From Prado023 sp963714995 (GTDB lineage: Bacteria > Actinomycetota > Actinomycetes > S36-B12 > CAIYMF01): a stretch of 64,000 nucleotides of DNA. Position 1 is the stretch's first letter. Every line of letters begins with the position of its first letter. The notes beneath the pieces are model-generated. The model ran no database searches, was not told where the DNA came from, and saw only the letters and a program-made list of their open reading frames with translations. Position numbers and translations under genes: made by a program. Below, piece by piece: positions 28,277-36,968 of this stretch. The stretch covers positions 119,011 to 183,010 of the forward strand of contig CAVQQP010000009.1 in NCBI GenBank assembly GCA_963714995.1, written 5' to 3'.

Positions 28277-29001
28277 CGCACGGGTTCGCGCAGCGTCGCG
28301 GCGGTCGCGACGTCCAGGACCTCGTCCTGGCGCGGCGGCACGAAGCGGTACCCGACGTTGCGGACCGTCCCGATGAGGCCCTCGTGCTCCGCGCCCAGCT
28401 TGGCCCGCAGCCGGCGCACATGGACGTCCACCGTGCGGGTGCCACCGAAGTAGTCGTAGCCCCAGACCTCCTGGAGCAGCTGGGCCCGGGTGAAGACCCG
28501 CCCGCCGTGGCTGGCCAGGAACCGGAGGAGCTCGAACTCCTTGAAGGTCAGGTCGAGGCTGCGGCCCCGGATGCGCGCGCTGTAGGCGCTCTCGTCGATC
28601 ACGAGGTCCCCGAGTCGCATCTCGCCGTCGGAGTCGGCCTCGTCGGCCACGACCACCCGACCGATCGCCAGTCGCAGGCGGGCCTCGACCTCGGCCGGGC
28701 CGGCCGCATCGAGCAGGACGTCGTCGATGCCCCACTCGGCATTGACCGCGGCCAGGCCGCCCTCTGTGGTGATCAGGATGACCGGGCATTCGACACCGGT
28801 CTGGCGGATCAGCCGGGTCAGGGCGCGGATGTGGGCGAGGTCGCGGCGGCCGTCGACGAGCAGGGCGTCGGACGGTGGTGCGTTGAGCAGGGCGCTGGCC
28901 TCGGCGGGCAGGACGCGGACGTGGTGGGCAAGCAGGCCCAGTGCCGGCAGGACGTCGCCGGAGGGGCCCAGCGAGGCCGTCATCAGCAGCAGCCTGCTCA
29001 T
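28273..29001 (-). CDS. glnR: nitrogen-response regulator GlnR (orphan OmpR type)
   Basis: A 242-residue OmpR-family regulator closely resembling actinobacterial GlnR, the master regulator of nitrogen assimilation genes such as glnA and amtB. Key stretches are DVLPALGLLAHHVRV, LVDGRRDLAHIRALTRLIR and AEWGIDDVLLDAAGPAEVEA. The winged-helix domain contains TFKEFELLRFLASHGGRV, QEVWGYDYFGGTRTVDVHVR and IGTVRNVGYRF. GlnR works without a partner kinase, and none is encoded nearby. mshD follows it as in Mycobacterium. It starts a tight operon glnR-mshD-ppk-CHAD-mutT1, and a 10-bp dyad lies in the divergent promoter region (29040-29073). It might sense nitrogen status but could also steer polyphosphate genes by cotranscription. 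Confidence 0.93.
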   Translation of the reverse strand: MSRLLLMTASLGPSGDVLPALGLLAHHVRVLPAEASALLNAPPSDALLVDGRRDLAHIRALTRLIRQTGVECPVILITTEGGLAAVNAEWGIDDVLLDAAGPAEVEARLRLAIGRVVVADEADSDGEMRLGDLVIDESAYSARIRGRSLDLTFKEFELLRFLASHGGRVFTRAQLLQEVWGYDYFGGTRTVDVHVRRLRAKLGAEHEGLIGTVRNVGYRFVPPRQDEVLDVATAATLREPVR

Positions 29002-29039
29002 GGGCGGACTCCGATCCGTCGCGGTGGGGCATTCCCTGG

Positions 29040-29073
29040 GGGTGAGGATACGGCAGGTTGGGAATCCTCACCC
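29040..29073. promoter_or_regulatory. perfect 10-bp dyad between glnR and thioredoxin-like gene
   Basis: GGGTGAGGAT (29040-29049) and ATCCTCACCC (29064-29073) are exact inverted copies around a 14-nt centre. The gap between the divergent start codons is only 94 bp, so the dyad could be a shared operator. It does not match the GlnR-box pattern I know. Confidence 0.45.
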
Positions 29074-29095
29074 AGCCCGTTGTGTTGTACCCGCC

Positions 29096-29713
29096 ATGAC
29101 CGGCGTCTATGTGCTCCTCCTCGTGCTGGGGGCTGCCACCGTGTTCGGGCTCTGGCGCAGGCACACCGACGGCCGCATGCGGACGGTCGTGGCTGCCCCG
29201 GTGCCGGCGCCGGCGGGCGGTGGCGTGGGGGGTGGCGTGGGCGGTCCGGCGGACGGCTCGGCCCGCGCGGAGGGCATCGGCGGGGCCTCGGACGGATCGG
29301 CGGACGGCGCGGTCCCGGCCCCGGCCTCGGCCGCGGACGACTCCGAGCCGCTGATGGTCGACGGGCATCCGATCGAGGTGGTCGACCACACCCTGGTCCC
29401 CGCAGCCGACGTGCTGGGCCCGGCGGACCTGGGCCAAGCGCTGGGCGAGCGCGCCACCCTCCTGCAGTTCTCCTCGGCCTTCTGCACGCCCTGCCGAGCC
29501 ACCCGGGTGGTGCTCGGCGACGTCGCCGGGATGATCCCCGGAGTTGTGCACATCGAGGTCGATGCGGAGTCGCACCTGGACCTCGTGCGCCAGCTGGACG
29601 TCACGCGCACCCCCACTGTCCTGGTGCTGGACTCGACCGGACGGATCCGCACGCGTGCCACGGGGGCCCCCCGCAAGGCCGACGTGATCGCCGCGCTCGG
29701 TGAGGTCGTCTGA
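29096..29713 (+). CDS. membrane-anchored thioredoxin-like protein
   Basis: A 205-residue protein with one N-terminal helix (residues 3-20), a Gly/Ala/Pro-rich low-complexity linker (about 30-80) and a C-terminal thioredoxin fold. The redox motif is CTPC in FSSAFCTPCRATR (around residue 130), followed by the cis-Pro region TRTPTVLVLDSTG. It is probably anchored in the membrane with the thioredoxin domain on either side; the basic residues after the helix (RRHTDGRMR) suggest a cytoplasmic C-terminus. Mycobacterium also has a thioredoxin-like gene (ThiX) next to glnR-mshD, so the neighbourhood is conserved. The specific reduction target is unknown. Confidence 0.82.
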   Translation: MTGVYVLLLVLGAATVFGLWRRHTDGRMRTVVAAPVPAPAGGGVGGGVGGPADGSARAEGIGGASDGSADGAVPAPASAADDSEPLMVDGHPIEVVDHTLVPAADVLGPADLGQALGERATLLQFSSAFCTPCRATRVVLGDVAGMIPGVVHIEVDAESHLDLVRQLDVTRTPTVLVLDSTGRIRTRATGAPRKADVIAALGEVV

Positions 29714-29860
29714 GGGCTCCTCGATTGACGTCGCCGGGCCCGGTTCTCGGTGATGGACCACGGCCGCGGTCGGCATGAATCCCGAATGCGACCGCCACCA
29801 CTGAGCCGGTCCACAGGTTGGTTCGCTCCCTCTGGCGTTGTCAGCCACCCTTGATAGTGT

Positions 29861-29876
29861 TCGTACAGGTGTTCGA
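29861..29876 (+). promoter_or_regulatory. LexA/SOS-box-like site upstream of the DUF222/HNH gene
   Basis: TCGTACAGGTGTTCGA differs at one position from the actinobacterial SOS consensus TCGAAC-N4-GTTCGA. It lies 17 bp before the GTG chosen for the HNH gene. Related 13E12-type DUF222 genes in Mycobacterium are known to belong to the DNA-damage regulon. Confidence 0.6.
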
Positions 29877-29892
29877 GCGACGGGGGGTTCGG

Positions 29893-31396
29893 GTGAGCAG
29901 CACGACAGTGGACCAGCACACGGTGGTCGATCCACGCGCGATGGGCGCGATCGGGTCAGCCTCGCCGGAGGTGGTCGACCTGTGGGCGCGGGCCACCGGG
30001 GTGGCGGGTGGGGGGCTGCCCGGGATGGGGCTGCTGGCCGGGGACCGGCCGACCGCGGACGTGGACGTGTTGGCCGGGGCGTTCGCGGTGGTGGAGTACG
30101 AGCTGGCCCGCCGGATGCACGCCGCCAGCACCGCGGGGTCGCTGCCGTTGCTGGGTCCGGGGGCGGTGCTGGGGCCCGCGGGTGGGCCGGTCCGCACGCC
30201 CGCCGGTTGGCCCGGGCCGGGGCGCTGGCCGCCGAGCACCCCACCGTGGCCGGCGCGTGGGCGTGCGGGGATCATCACCTCCGATCACGTGGACGCGGTC
30301 GCCCGCAACGTGGGCCCGCTGGAGCCCGACGAGGTGGCCGCGGTGATCGAGGAACTCAGCGCGTTGTGGGGGCAGCTGTCCCCGCAGGCGGTGGCCGCGT
30401 TCGTGGCCCGGGTGATCCGCATGCTGCACCCACCCCCCGACCCCGACTCGGAGGAGGCCGGGGCCTATGAGTCCCGGTCGGTGTCGTTCGCGGTGACCTC
30501 GGATGCGGTGATCCTGTCCGGGGTGCTGCCCCGGGTGGAGGGTGAGGCGGTGATCGCCGCCGTGGAGGCGTTCGCCGAACGGTTGCGGTCGCGAGGCCGA
30601 TCACGTGCCCGCGTCCGCCCGGCGCGCTGACGGGCTGGTCGCCCTGGTCAACGCCGCCCACGCCTCCGGGTCGATCCCCAGCCGCGGCGGGCTACCGGTC
30701 AGCGTGTCGGTGACTCTCGAATCCACCACCCTCGGGGATCAGGTGTGGACCACCTCCCGGGGGCACACCCTGACCGCACGCGGAGGCCCGGTTCACCGCC
30801 TGTGACGCGCTGGTCACCCCGATCGTCGTTGATTCGGGGCACTGCCCGGACACGGTCGCCGAAGTCCTCGCCGCCGTCTGGGCTTCCGCGGCTGACCCAG
30901 CTGAAACGGCCAACTCCGCTGCCGATGCGGCTGCCGATGCGGCTGCGGACGCCGGCGGACTGACCGGGCGGGCACGCCGCTGATCCCCTCTGCAGAAGCG
31001 CGGATCGCGGCCCTGGCCGCCACCCTGTTGGGGACCCGGATCCCGCTGGCCGTCGGGCGGACCGCCCGGACCGCGACCCCGGCGCAGCGCCGGGCGCTGG
31101 CCGCCCGGGACCGCGGCTGCATCATCCCCGGGTGCGCGATCCCCGCCGAGGCCTGCCAGACCCACCACGTGCAGGACTGGGCCGACAACGGGAACACTGA
31201 CCTGCCGAACCTGGCCCTGCTGTGCTGGGCGCATCACCGCCAGGTCGACCTGGGGATGTGGACCATCGTGCCGACGGTGCCCGCCGATCAGGTGCCCCGA
31301 CCCGAACCCGGAGCCCCACCCGGAACCCCCTGGCCCGCCAACCACAACGCACCCTGGACCATCACCCGCACCCCACGAACCCGCTGGCGGTTATGA
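29893..31396 (+). pseudogene. DUF222/HNH endonuclease family gene with several frameshifts
   Basis: The parts of a DUF222-HNH protein (13E12-like) are recognisable in order but spread over all three frames. The N-terminus has DVDVLAGAFAVVEYELARRM. Then ARAGALAAEHPTVAGAWACG follows in another frame, and TSDHVDAVARNVGPL returns to the first. Later pieces are ADGLVALVNAAHASG, FTACDALVTPIVVDSG and finally the HNH domain GCIIPGCAIPAEACQTHHV with DLPNLALLCWAHH. At least four or five indels are needed. The HNH residues themselves are intact. Such genes usually occur in many copies, so assembly errors between repeats or true decay are both possible. GTG 29893 is the likely start. Confidence 0.8.
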
Positions 31397-31509
31397 CGGA
31401 GGGGTCGCGGAGCCGAGGTGCCACCGGATGACCCGGCACCCGGCACCCGGCACGGCGCCCGTTCATCGCCGGCGAGGCGAGCGCGGGCAGCTCGACGACG
31501 TCGCGAGCC

Positions 31510-32430
31510 CTACGACCCGGGGGGCGAGCTGCGGAGGAGCACGCCCGTGGCGATCTCCAGCACGCACAGGGCCGCCAGCCGGACGGTGCGGCCATCGGGG
31601 GCGTCGGCCGCGGCGTCCACCTCGGTGATGTCGAGGCTGACCACGCGGGGGTCGGCGCCGGCGGCGCGTGCGGCTGTGCGCAGCTCGCGGGCGCTGATGC
31701 CGCCCGGCAGGGACGCGGGACACGCCGGGGCGACGCTCCGGTCGCAGACGTCGACGTCGAGGTCGACGTGGATCCGTGCTGTCGGACCGCCTCCCGCGAT
31801 CTCCAGGGCCTCGGCCATCGCATCGGCGATCGGACGGCGTTCCAGCTCCTCGCGGGTGATCACGGTGATCCCGAGCTCGCGGGCCCGCGCGGCGTAGAAG
31901 GCGGAGTTGGCGAAGTCGCTGATCCCGATCTGGACGATGCGCCGACCGTCGAGACCCGCCGCCACCAGTCGGCGCACGGGTGAGCCGTTCGATCGCCCGT
32001 CGCGCAGGTCGTGGTGGGCATCCAGGGTGATCAGGCCGTCGGCACAGGCGCCATGGGCCACCGCGAACGTGATCGAGTTGTCCCCGCCGAGGGCCAGCAC
32101 CGGCGCCCGGGGGAACAGCCGGACGGCGTCGATCGTGTCGCGCTCACCGGCAGGGCTGTCCGGGTCGGACTGGTCGCCGAGGTCGACCAGCATGAGGTCC
32201 GACAGGTCGGCGCCGGCCGAGGGTGAGTAGGTGGAGTACCGCGTGAGTGCGGCGCGGATGGCGGCCGGCGTCGTGTCCGCACGGGTGGGTGACAGCGAGG
32301 TCGTATGGGCGGGCACTCCCAGCAGCGCCATCTGGACCGCCCGCGGTGCACGGCTGCGTGGCCACGCATGCTCGTCGGTGCAGGCCTGGATCCAGGCCGA
32401 TGCGCGCGGCCAGTTCGGGTCGTCAGCCAT
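31510..32430 (-). CDS. hutG: arginase/formimidoylglutamase-family hydrolase HutG
   Basis: A 306-residue ureohydrolase that probably removes formamide from N-formimidoyl-glutamate, the final step of histidine degradation. Manganese-ligand motifs are visible: ALGGDNSITF, LDAHHDLRDG and HVDLDVDVCDRSVAP. The Asn in GGDNS replaces the His common in arginases, which I recall from actinobacterial HutG-like enzymes. The ATG at 32430 overlaps the end of hutI by 8 bp, so translation is coupled. Its place as last gene of hutHUIG supports the assignment over agmatinase, which is the main alternative from sequence alone. Confidence 0.88.
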   Translation of the reverse strand: MADDPNWPRASAWIQACTDEHAWPRSRAPRAVQMALLGVPAHTTSLSPTRADTTPAAIRAALTRYSTYSPSAGADLSDLMLVDLGDQSDPDSPAGERDTIDAVRLFPRAPVLALGGDNSITFAVAHGACADGLITLDAHHDLRDGRSNGSPVRRLVAAGLDGRRIVQIGISDFANSAFYAARARELGITVITREELERRPIADAMAEALEIAGGGPTARIHVDLDVDVCDRSVAPACPASLPGGISARELRTAARAAGADPRVVSLDITEVDAAADAPDGRTVRLAALCVLEIATGVLLRSSPPGS

Positions 32431-33661
32431 CGGCCCGCTGCCGTCCGGTGAGGGCGCCGCCCCTCCGGCGCGAGGGAACTCGTCGCCCACCGCGCCAGAC
32501 CACATCGATCAGGCTGACGCCGGGCCGGTAGGCCAGGTGCACGTAGCTGGGGGCGGCCAGGAGGGTGAGGTCGGCCGGCCCTCCGACGGTGATCCGGCCG
32601 ACCTCGTCGCGGCGCAGGGCGCGCGCCCCGCCTCGGGTCGAGGCGCACAGCGCCTCCGCGACCGTCAGCCCCATCTCGCGCACGGCCAGGGCGATGCAGA
32701 ACGGCATCGACGTGGTGAAGGAGGTGCCCGGGTTGCAGTCGGTCGCCAGCGCGATCGAGGCACCGGCATCCAGCAGCCTGCGAGCGTCCGGGTACGGCGA
32801 GCGGGTGCTGAACTCCGCCCCCGGGAGCAGGGTGGCGACCGTCCCTGATGCGGCCAGGGCGTCGACGTCGACGTCGCTCAGGTGGGTGCAGTGATCGGCC
32901 GAGGCCGCGCCCATCTCGACGGCCAGGGCGACCCCCGGGCCGGGCCCGAGCTGGTTGGCATGGACCCGCAGCCCCAGGCCGGCCGAGGCACCGGCCGCGA
33001 GCACCGTTCGGGCCTCGTCGGCGTCGAAGGCGCCGTCCTCGCAGAACACGTCGATCCAGCGGGCCGGGGGCGCGCAGGCGTCGAGCATCGGCCCGGTGAC
33101 CAGATCCAGGTAGCCGGGACGGTCGTCGCGGAACTCCTCGGGCACCACGTGCGCACCCAGGAAGGTCACCTCGTCGGTGAACTCGGCGGCGATCCGGCAC
33201 GCGCGGGCCTCATCGAGCACCGTCAGCCCGTACCCGGACTTGACCTCGAAGGTGGTCGTCCCCGAACGCGTGAGCTCGTTGACCAGACCGCGCACGCCGG
33301 CGCGCAGCTGTTCGTCGGAGGCGGCGCGAGTGGCCGCGACGGTGGACCGGATCCCGCCCGCGGAGTAGGGCTGGCCCGCCATCCGGGCGGCGAACTCCTC
33401 GGTCCGATCGCCGGCGAACACCAGGTGCGCATGCGAGTCCACGAATCCCGGGATCACGGCCGCACCGGCACAGTCGTGGCGCTTGTCGGCCGCGGGCGCC
33501 CCCCGCGACGGCCCGATCCACGCGATCCGGCGGTCCTCGATGACGAGCGCTGCGTCGGTGCGGATTCCCAGGGACCACTCGTCCCGGCCCGTGCTGGGGG
33601 CTCGGCCGTGCGGGTCATTGGTGACCAGCATCCCGATCTGGTCGAGCAGGGTCGTGGTCAC
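32423..33661 (-). CDS. hutI: imidazolonepropionase HutI
   Basis: A 412-residue metal-dependent amidohydrolase that opens the ring of imidazolone-5-propionate to give formimino-glutamate. Motifs seen are VIPGFVDSHAHLVFAGDR (metal-binding His pair), VKSGYGLTVLDEAR, GAHVVPEEFRDD, RVHANQLG and LATDCNPGTSFT. The GTG start overlaps the hutU stop (GTGA), and the gene overlaps hutG at its end. The length is normal for HutI. Confidence 0.94.
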   Translation of the reverse strand: MTTTLLDQIGMLVTNDPHGRAPSTGRDEWSLGIRTDAALVIEDRRIAWIGPSRGAPAADKRHDCAGAAVIPGFVDSHAHLVFAGDRTEEFAARMAGQPYSAGGIRSTVAATRAASDEQLRAGVRGLVNELTRSGTTTFEVKSGYGLTVLDEARACRIAAEFTDEVTFLGAHVVPEEFRDDRPGYLDLVTGPMLDACAPPARWIDVFCEDGAFDADEARTVLAAGASAGLGLRVHANQLGPGPGVALAVEMGAASADHCTHLSDVDVDALAASGTVATLLPGAEFSTRSPYPDARRLLDAGASIALATDCNPGTSFTTSMPFCIALAVREMGLTVAEALCASTRGGARALRRDEVGRITVGGPADLTLLAAPSYVHLAYRPGVSLIDVVWRGGRRVPSRRRGGALTGRQRADG

Positions 33662-35334
33662 GTGGTGCCGCCCTCCTGCATCGGGATCCGCAGGCCCTTC
33701 TCCGCGGCCACGCGAGCGGCGATGTCGTAGCCGGAGTCCACATGGCGGATCACGCCCATCGCGGGGTCGTTGGTGAGGACCCGCTCGAGCTTCTGGGCGG
33801 CCAGCGGCGTGCCGTCGGCGACGGACACCTGACCGGCATGGATCGATCGACCGATCCCCACGCCGCCGCCGTGGTGGATCGACACCCACGAGGCCCCCGA
33901 GGCGGTGTTGACCAGCGCGTTGAGCAGCGGCCAGTCGGCGATGGCGTCCGACCCGTCGAGCATCGCCTCGGTCTCCCGGTAGGGCGAGGCCACCGACCCG
34001 GTGTCGAGGTGGTCGCGGCCGATCACGATCGGTGCGCTGACCGCACCCGTGGCCACCAGGTCGTTGAACAGCAGGCCAGCCTCGGCGCGCTCGCCCTGGC
34101 CCAGCCAGCAGATCCGCGCGGGCAGGCCCTGGTGGGCGATGCGCTGCCCCGCGGCGCGGATCCACCGCTCCAGGGGCTCGTTGTCGGGGAACAGCCTGAG
34201 CACCGCCTCGTCGGTCGCGGTGATGTCCGCCGGGTCCCCGGACAGCGCGACCCAGCGGAACGGGCCCCTGCCCTCGCAGAACAGCGGACGGATGTAGGCA
34301 GGCACGAACCCCGGGAAGTCGAACGCGCGGGTGTACCCGGCGAGCTGGGCCTCCCCGCGGATCGAGTTGCCGTAGTCGAACACCTCGGCGCCGGCGTCCA
34401 TGAACCCGACCATGGCCTCGACGTGGCGGGCCATGGACTCCCGGGCCCGTGCGGTGAACCCCTCGGGGTCGGCGGCGGCGAGCGCGTGCCACTGCTCGAC
34501 CGTGACCCCGATGGGGCAGTAGGCCAGGGGGTCGTGGGCCGAGGTCTGGTCGGTGACGATGTCGACGGCCACGCCCCGGCGCAGGAGCTCCGGCAGGATC
34601 TCGGCGGCGTTGCCGACCACGCCGACGCTGTGCCCGCGGCGCTCGGCCTTGGCGGCCAGGGCCTTCTCGACAGCACGGTCGAGGTCGTCGGTCCACTCGT
34701 CGAGGTAGCGGTGCTCGACGCGCCGGTCGAGCCGGGTGGCGTCCACGTCGACGATCAGGCAGGCGCCCTCGTTCATCGTGACGGCCAGCGGTTGCGCCCC
34801 GCCCATGCCGCCGCAGCCGGCGGTCAGGGTCAGCGTCCCGGCCAGGGTCCCACCGAAGCGCTTGGCGGCCACCGCCGCGAACGTCTCGTAGGTGCCCTGC
34901 ACGATCCCCTGGGTGCCGATGTAGATCCAGGAGCCGGCCGTCATCTGGCCGTACATCGTCAGGCCCAGGGCCTCCAGGCGGCGGAACTCCGGCCACGTGG
35001 CCCAGTCGCCGACGAGGTTGGAGTTGGCGATCAGGACGCGTGGGGCCCATTCGTGCGTACGCATGACGCCCACGGGCTTGCCGGACTGCACCAGCATGGT
35101 CTCGTCGTCGCGCAGGGTCGTCAGCGTGCGGACCAGGGCGTGGAAGCTGGGCCAGTCGCGGGCCGCGCGCCCGGTGCCGCCGTAGACGACCAGGGAGTCC
35201 GGGTGCTCGGCGACCTCGGGGTCGAGGTTGTTCTGCAGCATCCGCAGGGCAGCCTCCTGCGGCCAGCCCAGGGCGGTCCGGGTGCTGCCGCGGGGGGCGC
35301 GGACGGGGACCGGGGTGCCGAGGTCGTGTGCCAT
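33658..35334 (-). CDS. hutU: urocanate hydratase HutU
   Basis: A 558-residue enzyme that adds water to urocanate using tightly bound NAD as electrophile. Conserved stretches include VVYGGTGRAARDWPSFHAL, MTAGSWIYIGTQGIVQGTY, the NAD loop GCGGMGGAQPLAVTMN and RPLFCEGRGPFRWVALSGD, which holds the active-site Cys. The length matches the family. The ATG at 35334 lies 20 bp after hutH and the stop overlaps hutI. The frame is open upstream of the ATG inside hutH, but that part has no similarity. Confidence 0.96.
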   Translation of the reverse strand: MAHDLGTPVPVRAPRGSTRTALGWPQEAALRMLQNNLDPEVAEHPDSLVVYGGTGRAARDWPSFHALVRTLTTLRDDETMLVQSGKPVGVMRTHEWAPRVLIANSNLVGDWATWPEFRRLEALGLTMYGQMTAGSWIYIGTQGIVQGTYETFAAVAAKRFGGTLAGTLTLTAGCGGMGGAQPLAVTMNEGACLIVDVDATRLDRRVEHRYLDEWTDDLDRAVEKALAAKAERRGHSVGVVGNAAEILPELLRRGVAVDIVTDQTSAHDPLAYCPIGVTVEQWHALAAADPEGFTARARESMARHVEAMVGFMDAGAEVFDYGNSIRGEAQLAGYTRAFDFPGFVPAYIRPLFCEGRGPFRWVALSGDPADITATDEAVLRLFPDNEPLERWIRAAGQRIAHQGLPARICWLGQGERAEAGLLFNDLVATGAVSAPIVIGRDHLDTGSVASPYRETEAMLDGSDAIADWPLLNALVNTASGASWVSIHHGGGVGIGRSIHAGQVSVADGTPLAAQKLERVLTNDPAMGVIRHVDSGYDIAARVAAEKGLRIPMQEGGTT

Positions 35335-35354
35335 CGTCGTCTCCTGGGTGGTGG

Positions 35355-36905
35355 TCAGTCGAGGGGGCCGAGTGCGGCGGTGACCGCGTCGAGCAGGGCG
35401 CCCGAGGCGAGCAGGGCCTCGGCGGCGTGGATCTCGTCGGAGACGATCCGGTCGGGCCCGGGTCCCTGCACCACCGTGCGCAGGGCGGCCACGGCGGCTG
35501 CCGTCCCGACCGCGGGAGCCAGGGGTGCGCGGAGGTCCAGGCCGCGCGCCGCGACGATCAGCTCGATGGCCAGGACCTGGCGCAGCCCGCGGACCGCGGC
35601 CGTGAGCGTGCGCCCGGCGGCCCACCCCATGGAGACGTGGTCCTCCTGCATCGCCGAGCTGGGGATCGAGTCGACGCTGGCGGGGGCCGCCAGCCGCTTG
35701 AGCTCGGAGACGATCCCCGCAGCGGTGTACTGGGCGATCATGTAGCCGGAGTCGACGCCGACCTCGTGGGCCAGGAAGGCCGGCAGGCCCTGGTTGCGGG
35801 AGCGGTCCAGCAGGCGGTCGGTGCGGCGCTCGCTGATCGAGGCCACGTCGGCCACCGGGATCGCCAGGAAGTCCAGCACGTGGGCGACGGGTGCGCCGTG
35901 GAAGTTGCCGTTGGACTCCACCCGGCCGTCGAGGGTGATCACCGGGTTGTCGATGATCGAGTCCAGCTCGCGCTCGGCGACACCGCGGGCGTGGGCCATG
36001 GTGTCGCGCGCCGAGCCGGCCACCTGCGGGGCGCAGCGCAAGGAGTAGGCGTCCTGGACCAGGTGGGTCGTGTCGTGCCGGTGGCTGGCCACGATCGGGG
36101 ACCCGGCCAGCAGCCGGCGCAGGTTCGCCGCCGAAGCAGCCTGGCCGGGGTGCGGGCGCATGGCGATCAGGTCGGCCGCGAAGGCGCGGTCCGTTCCCAG
36201 CAGGGCCTCCACGCTCATGGCGGTCGTGATGTCGGCGATCCGCAGGAGGTCCTCGAGGTCGGCCAGCGCCAGGGCCAGCATCCCGAGCATCCCGTCGGTC
36301 CCGTTGATGAGGGCCAGCCCCTCCTTCTCGGCCAGGACCACGGGGGTGAGCCCGGCTGCGGCCAGCGCGTGGGCCGCGGGGCCGGTCGTGCCGTCGGGGC
36401 CGACGACCTGCCCCTGCCCCTGCAGGACGATCGCGACGTGCGCCAACGGGGAGAGGTCCCCGCTGCAGCCCAGTGACCCGAACTCGTGGACCGCCGGGAT
36501 GATGCCGGCGTTGAGCAGGCCGGCCAGCGCGGTCACCACCTCGGGGCGCACCCCCGTGCGTCCGGTGCTCAGGGTGTGCAGCCGCAGCGCCATCATCGCC
36601 CGCACGGTGGCGGGCTCGACGAGGGCGCCGATGCCCGCTGCGTGCGAGCGCGTCAGGCTGACCTGCAGGGCCGCACGCCGTGCGGGTGGGATCGCCACGG
36701 TCGCCAGGGCGCCGAACCCGGTGGAGACCCCGTAGGTGGGCTCCGGACGGCCGGCCAGGTCCTCGATGTGTCGACGCCCCGCGGCGACCCGTCCCAGAGT
36801 GAGGTCCGAGATGGCGATGGGTCGCCCGTGCCGGGCCACGTCAGGAAGCACGTCGACGGTCAGGTCGTCGATGTCCAGGGGCGTGCGGTCATCGGCGGTG
36901 GTCAT
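35355..36905 (-). CDS. hutH: histidine ammonia-lyase HutH
   Basis: A 516-residue enzyme that deaminates histidine to urocanate, the first step of the pathway encoded by this operon. The active site is built around the self-formed MIO group; the tripeptide here is Cys-Ser-Gly in FGSLGCSGDLSPLAH (about residue 150), in place of the more usual Ala-Ser-Gly. Other signatures are YGVSTGFGALA near residue 58, GTDGMLGMLAL, and YSLRCAPQVAG. I believe Cys at the first MIO position occurs in other actinobacterial enzymes, and the Ser that matters is kept. The gene starts the hutHUIG operon; a TAGCAA element 6 nt before the ATG could be a weak leaderless promoter. No HutC-type repressor is encoded nearby. 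Confidence 0.95.
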   Translation of the reverse strand: MTTADDRTPLDIDDLTVDVLPDVARHGRPIAISDLTLGRVAAGRRHIEDLAGRPEPTYGVSTGFGALATVAIPPARRAALQVSLTRSHAAGIGALVEPATVRAMMALRLHTLSTGRTGVRPEVVTALAGLLNAGIIPAVHEFGSLGCSGDLSPLAHVAIVLQGQGQVVGPDGTTGPAAHALAAAGLTPVVLAEKEGLALINGTDGMLGMLALALADLEDLLRIADITTAMSVEALLGTDRAFAADLIAMRPHPGQAASAANLRRLLAGSPIVASHRHDTTHLVQDAYSLRCAPQVAGSARDTMAHARGVAERELDSIIDNPVITLDGRVESNGNFHGAPVAHVLDFLAIPVADVASISERRTDRLLDRSRNQGLPAFLAHEVGVDSGYMIAQYTAAGIVSELKRLAAPASVDSIPSSAMQEDHVSMGWAAGRTLTAAVRGLRQVLAIELIVAARGLDLRAPLAPAVGTAAAVAALRTVVQGPGPDRIVSDEIHAAEALLASGALLDAVTAALGPLD

Positions 36906-36968
36906 GGCCCATTGCTAGCACCGATCAACCCCGCCACGCGCTGTGTGCGGGCGGTCCGCGGCGCCGGT

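Noticed and set aside
28277..30244. Minus-strand frame continuing upstream of mshD through glnR and beyond
   Set aside because: Only the mshD part has similarity. glnR in another frame is clearly real, so the upstream extension is an artefact of few stop codons.
29893..31396. DUF222/HNH gene as part of a prophage or homing element
   Set aside because: No integrase, attachment sites or phage genes flank it; DUF222/HNH genes are chromosomal repeats in actinobacteria.
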